This document shows positions 26,300 through 33,365 of a stretch of 64,000 nucleotides of DNA, piece by piece. Positions within the stretch are counted from its first letter, which is position 1. Each line of letters starts with the position of its first letter. The DNA lies in the NCBI RefSeq assembly GCF_041438805.1, contig NZ_CP109190.1, positions 8,742,001 through 8,806,000 of the forward strand, written 5' to 3'. Origin of the DNA: Streptomyces sp. NBC_01707 (GTDB lineage: Bacteria; Actinomycetota; Actinomycetes; Streptomycetales; Streptomycetaceae). The notes beneath the pieces were generated by a model. It was not told the DNA's origin. It saw nothing but the letters and a program-made list of their open reading frames with translations, and searched no databases. The translations under genes were made by a program, and so were the position numbers.

Positions 26300-27934
26300 G
26301 TGCCGACCCTGCCCACCTTCCCGATCGACGACTTTCCGGTGATGTGGCTTCGCGACAACTGCCCGTGCGCAGACTGCCGCGATCCGCGCTCAGGACAGAA
26401 GCTGTTCCAGATCAGCGCGCTGCCCGCCGCGCTCCGGCTCGACACGGTGACCGACTCGGACGAGGCGGAGGGGCCTGCCGTCGAGGTGATATGGGCCCCC
26501 GACGGACACCGCTCGACCTACCCGCTGACCTGGCTGGAGGCCAACCGGCCCGGTGGGCCGGCGACCGGCGACCGGCGCACCGACGACCGAAAGGAACTGT
26601 GGAAGGCCGGCGACCTGACCGGACGGCTGCCGCAAGCGGGCTGGGACGAGTATCTGGGCGCGCCGGGTGTGCGGGCCCGCATGCTGGATTCCGTATTGCG
26701 GCTGGGTTTCATGCTGCTGAGCGGGGTACCGGAGCGCGAAGGACAGGTGCTCGACGTGGCGGAGACCTTCGGCCACGTCCGCGAGACCAACTACGGGAAG
26801 CTCTTCGACGTACGCGTCGAGCCCGACCCGAACAACCTCGCCTTCACATCGGCCCGCATCACGCCGCACACCGACAACCCGTACCGCGATCCCGTCCCGA
26901 CGATCCAGTTGCTCCACTGCCTGGTCAACGACGCCGACGGCGGCGACTCGGGTCTCGTCGACGGCTTCGCCGCGGCCGCGCTGCTGCGGGAGGAGGATCC
27001 GGAGGCCTTCGACGTCCTCACCCGTACGCCCGTGCCGTTCGTCTTCCGTGATGCGGGAACCGAACTGCGAGCCGACCGTCCGCTCATCGGCACCGACCCC
27101 CTCGGCCGGGTGCGCGAGGTGCGGTTCAACAACCGTTCGATCGGCACGCTGCGGCTGCCCGCCGCCGAGGTGGAAGCGTTCTACGTGGCCTACCGCACGT
27201 TCGCGGAACTGCTGCTCCGCCCCGAGCTGCAACTGGATCTGCGGCTGTCGCCGGGCGACTGCCTGGTGTTCGACAACACCCGGCTGCTGCACGCCCGTAC
27301 CGCCTTCGCCCAGGACGGAGCACGCCACCTCCAGGGCTGTTACGCCGATCTGGACGGTCTGGCGAGCACCTTGGCGGTGCTGCGGCGCGCGGACACCCTG
27401 GAGCCGCTGGCCCAGTTGTTCGCCGGACCGGGGTCGGCGGATTATCTGGGCGAGTCGGTCTCCATGGCCGAGCACATGCTCCAGGCCGGTGCGAGGGCGG
27501 AGGCCGACGGCGCCCCGCCGCACCTGGTGGCCGGGGCGCTGCTGCACGACGTCGGGCACTTCGCGGGCGCCGTGACCGGCCACGGGCTGATGTCCGGCAC
27601 CGACAACCGGCACAGCCACTCGGGAGCCGACCTGCTGGCCCGCTGGTTCGGGCCCGCAGTCACCGAGCCGGTGCGCCTTCACGTGGCCGCCAAACGCTAC
27701 CTGTGCGCTGTGGAACCCGGGTACCACAACCGGTTGTCGGAGGCGTCGCAGTACACGCTGCGCGTCCAGGGCGGCGTGATGACCCCGGCACAGGTGGCGC
27801 AGTTCGCCGCCCTGCCGGGCGCGGCCGACGCGGTCGCCATCCGTCGCTGGGACGATGAGGCGAAGGATCCGGACGCACCCACCCCCCCGTTCGAGCACTT
27901 CCTTCCGTTGCTGACCGCACTGCTGCGGGGTTGA
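26300..27934 (+). CDS. Fused TmpA-TmpB-like phosphonate oxygenase (2-OG oxygenase plus PhnZ-type HD oxygenase)
   Basis: 544 aa from GTG 26300 (GAGGAG upstream). Residues 1-80: gamma-butyrobetaine-hydroxylase N-terminal zinc domain with C21-x-C23-xx-C26 and H70. Residues 110-350: TauD-like Fe/2-oxoglutarate oxygenase with H190-x-D192, H331 and R342. Residues 375-544: HD domain with Y382, E385, H392, H416-D417, H438/H440, H461 and D518; the spacing follows PhnZ (Y24, E27, H34, H58-D59, H80, H104, D161). TmpA and TmpB, normally separate, convert N-trimethyl-2-aminoethylphosphonate to its hydroxy form and then to glycine betaine and phosphate. A fused chain would pass the intermediate directly. 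A PhnY/PhnZ-type 2-aminoethylphosphonate specificity is the alternative; the N-terminal zinc domain favours TmpA. Confidence 0.82.
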   Translation: MPTLPTFPIDDFPVMWLRDNCPCADCRDPRSGQKLFQISALPAALRLDTVTDSDEAEGPAVEVIWAPDGHRSTYPLTWLEANRPGGPATGDRRTDDRKELWKAGDLTGRLPQAGWDEYLGAPGVRARMLDSVLRLGFMLLSGVPEREGQVLDVAETFGHVRETNYGKLFDVRVEPDPNNLAFTSARITPHTDNPYRDPVPTIQLLHCLVNDADGGDSGLVDGFAAAALLREEDPEAFDVLTRTPVPFVFRDAGTELRADRPLIGTDPLGRVREVRFNNRSIGTLRLPAAEVEAFYVAYRTFAELLLRPELQLDLRLSPGDCLVFDNTRLLHARTAFAQDGARHLQGCYADLDGLASTLAVLRRADTLEPLAQLFAGPGSADYLGESVSMAEHMLQAGARAEADGAPPHLVAGALLHDVGHFAGAVTGHGLMSGTDNRHSHSGADLLARWFGPAVTEPVRLHVAAKRYLCAVEPGYHNRLSEASQYTLRVQGGVMTPAQVAQFAALPGAADAVAIRRWDDEAKDPDAPTPPFEHFLPLLTALLRG

Positions 27935-28095
27935 GGGCTGTCCCGTAATCCCTGGTGGATCGGCGCGCGGCGTCGGATGCGGTGCGTCGCAAGGCGGAGG
28001 GGCGCCCTCGTACTGGACGTATTCGGCGTTCCGACAACGCGGCGAGGTGCCGTGGCTGTCGTCGTGCGCCCGCCAGGGATTACGGGGCAGCCCTC
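27933..28095. repeat. 163-bp MITE-like element with 23-bp terminal inverted repeats
   Basis: Arms 27933-27955 and 28073-28095 are inverted repeats with one mismatch (GGGCTGTCCCGTAATCCC on the left). The left arm overlaps the stop codon of the oxygenase gene. The interior has no gene. Elements of this look occur widely in Streptomyces intergenic regions; here it may also serve as a terminator. Confidence 0.8.
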
Positions 28096-28130
28096 AGGCC
28101 ACAGGCCACGGCCGCCGGTGCCGCGACGCG

Positions 28131-28934
28131 TCACGCAGCCGACGGTCCGTCGGTGCCGACCGGTACCGTGCGGGGGCTGTGCCGCCGACCCAAGGTCGAG
28201 GTGGCCACGGAGTTGTGCACCGTGAACGCGATGGTGCCGGGCAGGTAGCGGTCCTCGGACCACTCCACCGGCACTCCGGCCGGGTCGGTGGTGCGGCGCC
28301 TCTCGCGCAGCAGCACCTGCCCGACCGGGCAGTCCAGGAGCCGGGCGTCGTCCGCGTCGGCCCACGTGAGGTCGATGGTGTGGTCGGCGTCGGTGAAATG
28401 CACCCCTTGCTCGACGAGGGCTTCGGTGTGCGAGACGGTGTCAGGCGGCAGTTCGGCCACCAGGGCGCCCACCCTGGCCGGGTAGATCGACCGTTCGACC
28501 ATGACCGGCTCACCGGACAAGGTCCGCAGGCGCAGCACCAGATACACCTCCGCCCCTGCCTCCAGGCCCAGTTGCTCGGCATCGAGGGGCTCGGCCGGCC
28601 GTCGGACGACGCGATCGACCCGGCCGCCCGGCGTCTCGCCGGTGGAGCGGGCCCAGTTGGTGAAGCTGAGCAGCTCCGAGAAACTCTGTGCCCGCGGGCC
28701 ACCGAGCACAGTACGCCGCGTTCCGCGCCGCGAGGTGACCAGGCCGTCCGTGCGCAGCACGGCCAGCGCGTGCCGGACCGTACCCCGGGAGACGTTGTAA
28801 CGCTCGGCGAGTGTTCCCTCCGGCGGCAGCTTCGCACCGGCGGCGTACTCGCCCGCGATGATCGCCTCGCGTAGTTCGGCGGCAACCCTGCGGTAGCGAA
28901 GATCTCTGTCCGGGGTGCCGTGCTCCTCCTGCAC
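28131..28934 (-). CDS. GntR-family regulator with UTRA domain (HutC subfamily, PhnF-like)
   Basis: 267 aa from GTG 28934, which has AGGAG 5 nt upstream; an ATG at 28985 lacks one. N-terminal winged helix: YRRVAAELREAI..GAKLPPEGTLAERYNVSRGTVRHAL. The C-terminal UTRA effector domain contains LDAEQLGLEAGAEVYLVLRL, PVMVERSIYPAR and VLLRERRRTTD. UTRA regulators sense small metabolites and often control phosphonate genes. It converges on the fused oxygenase and follows the phospholipase gene by 205 bp on the same strand. It is the best candidate to bind operators 1 and 2. Confidence 0.88.
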   Translation of the reverse strand: MQEEHGTPDRDLRYRRVAAELREAIIAGEYAAGAKLPPEGTLAERYNVSRGTVRHALAVLRTDGLVTSRRGTRRTVLGGPRAQSFSELLSFTNWARSTGETPGGRVDRVVRRPAEPLDAEQLGLEAGAEVYLVLRLRTLSGEPVMVERSIYPARVGALVAELPPDTVSHTEALVEQGVHFTDADHTIDLTWADADDARLLDCPVGQVLLRERRRTTDPAGVPVEWSEDRYLPGTIAFTVHNSVATSTLGRRHSPRTVPVGTDGPSAA

Positions 28935-29139
28935 CTTGTCTCCTGGGCCGCTGCTGTGTCGTGAGGCCTTCTGGCCGAACATCACCAGACCCTACCGGCC
29001 GCGCCACCTGGCCGAGCTGCCAGGCGGCGCGGCCGCGTCCCGGTCCACCGCGGCCCCGGGCCAGGGGCGTGCCGCGAAGAGTGAGGGCCGGGGACGGGCC
29101 CGGGTCGGCAAGGCGGTCGTCACCTGGTCCCGCCCCGCC

Positions 29140-31107
29140 TCACACGGTGTGGACGGTTCCCGCGTAACGCTGGGCGAAGCGGGTTCCGGTGCCCGCGGTG
29201 ACGGTGATGTCGTACCGCCCGTCGTCAGTGGGCCACGTCATCCGGGAGTGGCCGCCCGCATGGACCCAGACGGTCTGCTCCTTGCCGGCGAAGTCGTTCG
29301 GCGTGATCGTGAAGGCGACCTCGGTGCCGCCGTCGTTGCGCAGGTCCAGTTCGATCGAGGCATCCTTCGACCGCCCGGGGTGCCGTAGTGACGCCCGGAC
29401 CGACGGAACTGCCACGTCGTCCTGTCCCTCGCGGAGGACGGTGCCCGAGAAACGGCGGACGAAGCCGTCGGCACCGTGCACGGACAGGTCGTAGCGGCCG
29501 TCGGTCGCCGTGGCGTCCCACACGTAGGTACGGGACGAGCGCGGTGGGACCGTGAACGGCGTGCCGACGAACGGCAGGGCGATGTTCGGCAGCACGGTGA
29601 AGTGGAAGCCGACGCTGCCCTCGTTGGTCATCGTGCAGGTGACCTTGCCGGTGGCCCGGTCGACCGACACATCGGCCCACGGCCGGTACGGCAACGCGCG
29701 ATGCGGTCGCTCTCCCTTCTCCTGCGCGGGCATGGTCTGCTCGGTGGGCACCTTGACCGCGGGCAGGTTCTTGTTGGCATCGGCCTTGGCCATGAGGGCG
29801 ACCGTGTCCGGCAGGACGGGGATGGTGTAGTCGGGCCGGGTGAAGTCGAAGCAGGTGGTGAGGTCACCGCAGACCGTGCGTCGCCACTCGGAGATGTTGG
29901 GCTCCTGCACACCGGTGACGCGTTCGAGGAAGCGCAGCACCGAGGTGTGGTCGAACACCTGGGAGTTGACCCAGCCGCCGCGCGACCACGGCGACACGGC
30001 CCACAGGGGTACCCGGCTGCCCAGGCCCAGTGCCTTGCCGCTCGCGAACTCGTCCTTCGTGCCCGGCTCGGGGAACGGCGGTATCACGTGGTCGAAGTAC
30101 CCGTCGTTCTCGTCGTACATCAACAGGAAGACGGTGTGCTCCCACACATCCGGGTTGGCGAAGAGCGACTGCAGGGCTGTGTTCACCCAGTGCGCGCCGT
30201 AGTCGGGGCTGGCATCCGGGTGCTCGCAGAACAGGTAGGGCGCCACAAGCCAGGAGACCGTGGGCAGGGTGCCGTCCTTGCAGTGCTTGTCGAAGGCGGT
30301 CAGGTCGAACTTCGTCATCGCGTTGATGTAACGCGGGTCGTCCTTGGGGAAGGCGTGGAACTGCTTGAAGTACGACAGCGCGTTGTCGTCGTAGTCGCCG
30401 TACCGGTCGTCGGTGCCGTCCGGATTGTGGTAGACGCGCCAGCTGACGCCGGCCTCCTCCAGCCGCTCGGCGTAGGTCGTCCAGTCGGCCACCGGATTGC
30501 CCGTGACCACCGAGTTGTCGGTGAACGGGCCGGTGGTGCCGTCGGTGCCGGGTCCGGCGGTGCCGGACCAGAGGTAGAGGCGGTTGGGGTCGGTGGGACC
30601 GTTCAGCGAGCAGAAGTAGCCGTCGCAGACCGTGAAGGCATCGGCCAACGCGTACTGGTACGGGATGTCCTCGCGGTTGAAGTAGCCCATGGTCCGCTCG
30701 CCCTTGGCGGCGACCCACTTGTCCATGGCGCCGCTGTCGACGGCGGTGTGGCCGGTCTCCCAGTCGTGCGGCAGACCGCCCGCGTTCTGCGCGTTGTACT
30801 TGGTGGTGTCCATCCGGAAGGGAAACAGGTGGCCATCGGCGCGTCCGCGGTGCGGCTGACGGAAGACCGAGTCGCCGTCGGGGAAGGCGAGCGCCTGACG
30901 GTCGTCGACGCCTCGCACGCCGCTCAGCGTGCCGAAGTAGTGGTCGAAGCTGCGGTTCTCCTGCATCAGGACGACCACGTGCTTGACGTCCTTGATGCTT
31001 CCGTGCCGGTTGTGGTTCTCGGAGGCAATGGCCGTGCCGGGGAGTCCGGCCGCGGCCGCTCCGGCTGCTGCGGTGCCGATGAAGGCGCGGCGGCTGATCT
31101 CAGTCAT
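29140..31107 (-). CDS. Tat-exported phospholipase C, phosphocholine-specific type
   Basis: 655 aa. Twin-arginine signal (SRRAFIG, alanine-rich core, end near IASEN). The AcpA/PLC catalytic domain has MQENRSFDHYFGTLSGVRG, the NREDIPYQYALADAFTVCDGYF block and YDENDGYFDHV. Two C-terminal beta domains of about 80 aa each (DUF756 type) complete the usual PLC architecture. It hydrolyses phosphatidylcholine or sphingomyelin on the diacylglycerol side of phosphate, releasing phosphocholine. It starts 30 bp after the upstream phosphoesterase gene, so the two form an operon under operator 2. Confidence 0.9.
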   Translation of the reverse strand: MTEISRRAFIGTAAAGAAAAGLPGTAIASENHNRHGSIKDVKHVVVLMQENRSFDHYFGTLSGVRGVDDRQALAFPDGDSVFRQPHRGRADGHLFPFRMDTTKYNAQNAGGLPHDWETGHTAVDSGAMDKWVAAKGERTMGYFNREDIPYQYALADAFTVCDGYFCSLNGPTDPNRLYLWSGTAGPGTDGTTGPFTDNSVVTGNPVADWTTYAERLEEAGVSWRVYHNPDGTDDRYGDYDDNALSYFKQFHAFPKDDPRYINAMTKFDLTAFDKHCKDGTLPTVSWLVAPYLFCEHPDASPDYGAHWVNTALQSLFANPDVWEHTVFLLMYDENDGYFDHVIPPFPEPGTKDEFASGKALGLGSRVPLWAVSPWSRGGWVNSQVFDHTSVLRFLERVTGVQEPNISEWRRTVCGDLTTCFDFTRPDYTIPVLPDTVALMAKADANKNLPAVKVPTEQTMPAQEKGERPHRALPYRPWADVSVDRATGKVTCTMTNEGSVGFHFTVLPNIALPFVGTPFTVPPRSSRTYVWDATATDGRYDLSVHGADGFVRRFSGTVLREGQDDVAVPSVRASLRHPGRSKDASIELDLRNDGGTEVAFTITPNDFAGKEQTVWVHAGGHSRMTWPTDDGRYDITVTAGTGTRFAQRYAGTVHTV

Positions 31108-31137
31108 AGGGAAAGGAAGTCCTTAGGATCGTTCGGG

Positions 31138-32907
31138 TCAGCCGCGGGCGGACAGGGAGAAGGTCACGACGGCCGAAGCGTGGTCGGAAGGCCAGCCGTT
31201 GAGGGCGGTGTGCGACACCGGCGTGGGCCACCCGGTGAAGAGGGTGTGCGCCTCGACCACCTTCAGCGGTCCCGCGCACTGGACTTGGTCGACCCGGTCC
31301 TGTGGTTCCGCGCTGCCGTCGTCGCGCCGCGGGCGCACGGGGGACCAGGTGTTGCCGGGTGCCTTCGCCGGGTTGGAGTTGTGGTCGCGGAAGGCGTCGG
31401 TCAGACCGGCCTTCTCCAGGGCCTCCGTGACGGGCCAGCGGACGCGGCCCACCCCTCCGTGCGCGGGGGACGTCCGGCTCGTCCAGTCGAGGTGGGACGG
31501 TGAGGCGAGGCCGGCCGCGAGCACGACGGGGACGTCGGAGGCGAGGTCCCGCCGCATCGCGGCCACCAGTGCCTGCACTTGCCGGTAGCGGAGCGTCTGC
31601 TTCTCCGCCGCCTCGACCTGCGCGGCGCTGCGGCCGGCCAGTACGGCGTACGGCCCGTAGCCGGCCTCGTCCAGTTGGGCCGTCCACAGCCGTACCGTGC
31701 GCCTGCCGGGCAGTCGCACGGTCGCGGCGGCGGCGGGCAGGGCTGCGGTGGGGGCGACGAGGTCGGTGAGAAGATGGCGGCTGACGATGCCGAGGCCGGC
31801 GCCGGCCTGGTACGCGTGCCAGCCGAGAGCCCGGGCGAGGTCTCGGGCGCCGGTGGCTCCGCTCTCCTGGAGCGCGACGAGGTCGAGGCCCTGGGTGAGC
31901 ACCAGCCGTACTTGCTTCTCCAGGAATCCGTCGATGTGCGAGCCGGCGTCCCAGAGGTTCAGCGTGGCGACCTTGATCCGCAGGCGGTCCTTGGAGGAGC
32001 GCACCGGCACCTGGACGGTGATGGTGTCCCGGCCCGCGGCGCTGTCGGTGACGGATACCACCACGCGGCCGGGCGACTTGTACCGGAAGGACGGCGCCTT
32101 GCCGTTGATGGTGCCGTCAGCGGTCACCGAGAGCCACCTGTCCCCGGAGACGCGCTGGAACGAGGGGGTGCCGGCGGCGTTGCCCTCCGGCCGGATCCAC
32201 AGGCCGCCCAGGCTGACCGAGAAGTCCGTGCCCGCTGTCTGCGGGGCGGTTGTGAGGGCGTCCACCACCGCATGCGGCCGCGGAATGACCGGGCGGGGGA
32301 TGAAGGTGAACGGATCTGTCCGGGCCAGGATGTCGTACCCGTCCTTGGCCAGCAGATAAGCGGTGTAAGGGCCGCCGTTCAGGCCGGAGGTGTCGAGGGT
32401 GACGTCGCCGGAGGCAGCGGGCGTGTACTCCCAGACGAGGGAGCCGCCGTCGCCCGGCCGACGGTCACCGTCGTAGATGCCGACCCAATTCTGCGGGTGG
32501 GGTGTGCCGGTCGCCCAGCCGAAGGTGGCTCGGTCACCCTCGTACAGGGTGGCCGGCGCCTTGAGCACGAGCGAGTCGACGAGCGGCTCGCCGGTGAAGG
32601 TGAACGGATCTGTCCGGGCCAGGATGTCGTACCCGTCCTTGGCCAACAGGTAGGCCGTGTACGGTCCGTCGCTCAGACCGGAGGTGTCGAGGGTGGTGTT
32701 CCCGGAGGCGCCGGGGACGTATGCCCACACGAGCGAGCCGACGCCGCTGGACGGCTTGCGGTCGCCTTTGTAGACGCCGATCCAGTTGGTCGGGTCGGGG
32801 GCGTCCGTCGACCAGTTGAAGGTCAGTTTGTCGCCCCGTTGCGGGGGTGTGGTGGAGCTGATCGCGATGGCGTCACCGGATGCGGCGACACCTGGGAGGG
32901 GTGACAC
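31138..32907 (-). CDS. Endonuclease/exonuclease/phosphatase-fold protein with two Ig-like repeats
   Basis: 589 aa from GTG 32907 (GGAGAGGA upstream). Two near-identical beta modules of about 85 aa each end in the same YTAYLLAKDGYDILARTDPF block. A linker beta domain and a C-terminal EEP domain follow: KVATLNLWD, ALQESG, DRVDQVQ and WPSDHAS. The usual GDxN metal/catalytic step appears as AAGLASPSHLDW, so the Asp and Asn are missing. No signal peptide is present with this start; the residue string PLPGVAASG looks like the tail of one. Relatives are secreted phosphodiesterases or sphingomyelinases. Activity and export are doubtful. Confidence 0.75.
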   Translation of the reverse strand: MSPLPGVAASGDAIAISSTTPPQRGDKLTFNWSTDAPDPTNWIGVYKGDRKPSSGVGSLVWAYVPGASGNTTLDTSGLSDGPYTAYLLAKDGYDILARTDPFTFTGEPLVDSLVLKAPATLYEGDRATFGWATGTPHPQNWVGIYDGDRRPGDGGSLVWEYTPAASGDVTLDTSGLNGGPYTAYLLAKDGYDILARTDPFTFIPRPVIPRPHAVVDALTTAPQTAGTDFSVSLGGLWIRPEGNAAGTPSFQRVSGDRWLSVTADGTINGKAPSFRYKSPGRVVVSVTDSAAGRDTITVQVPVRSSKDRLRIKVATLNLWDAGSHIDGFLEKQVRLVLTQGLDLVALQESGATGARDLARALGWHAYQAGAGLGIVSRHLLTDLVAPTAALPAAAATVRLPGRRTVRLWTAQLDEAGYGPYAVLAGRSAAQVEAAEKQTLRYRQVQALVAAMRRDLASDVPVVLAAGLASPSHLDWTSRTSPAHGGVGRVRWPVTEALEKAGLTDAFRDHNSNPAKAPGNTWSPVRPRRDDGSAEPQDRVDQVQCAGPLKVVEAHTLFTGWPTPVSHTALNGWPSDHASAVVTFSLSARG

Positions 32908-32925
32908 GGTTCTGGGTCCTCTCCG

Positions 32926-32953
32926 CCCGGGTACCGCCATGGCGGTACCCGGG
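32926..32953. repeat. Perfect 28-bp palindrome in the leader of the EEP gene
   Basis: The two 14-bp halves (32926-32939 and 32940-32953) are exact reverse complements with no loop, centred on CCATGG. It lies between operator 2 and the likely GTG start and would form a strong hairpin in the mRNA leader. Confidence 0.95.
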
Positions 32954-32959
32954 TGAACC

Positions 32960-32977
32960 AAGTTGTCTAGATAACTT
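32960..32977 (-). promoter_or_regulatory. Operator 2: copy of the GntR-type site before the EEP-phospholipase operon
   Basis: On the minus strand it reads AAGTTATCTAGACAACTT, differing from operator 1 at three central positions only. The arms show 5-bp symmetry extended to the CTAGA core typical of HutC-type sites. The 11-mer GTTCACCCGGG just downstream (32948-32958, minus) matches one unit of the Streptomyces PHO box; a second unit is not evident. Confidence 0.72.
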
Positions 32978-33365
32978 CGCTCCAGCAAGCCGTTCCACAG
33001 CGACGGGTACATGAACGACCGGTTGCCTCAGCCCGGTGGACAGACAGACATCTCGCTCGCCGCGGCAACGAGCAGGTCGAGCAGGTCACGGCGCCCGCCG
33101 GCGGCAGCGGGCTTCTCCCGTCCGTCGTGGGGCGCCTCCGGGGCCACCGCGTCCTCCCGCGCGAGCCTGTCGCTCTGCTCACGGTCGCCGAGGTGGAGGT
33201 CCCGCCGTGCGGCGTCCCCGGGCTGAAGCGCCGGGCGCTTGTCACCGAGGGTTTCCCCGGGTGTCCTCGGCACGTGGTGTGCGTGTCCTCGCATGGGTCT
33301 GGGATGTGGTTGGCGGCGCGTGAAAGGACGCGCGCCGCCGGAACACCAAGAACGTCAGGAGTGGT
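32978..33365. other. Divergent intergenic region, EEP operon / phosphodiester glycosidase
   Basis: About 390 bp with no credible gene. It must hold the promoters of both flanking units. Apart from operator 2 at its left edge, no further copy of the operator was found towards the glycosidase gene. Confidence 0.5.

Noticed and set aside
32948..32958. PHO box unit GTTCACCCGGG before the EEP-phospholipase operon
   Set aside because: One 11-nt unit matches the consensus, but no second adjacent unit is present and PhoP needs at least two; noted in the operator entry only.
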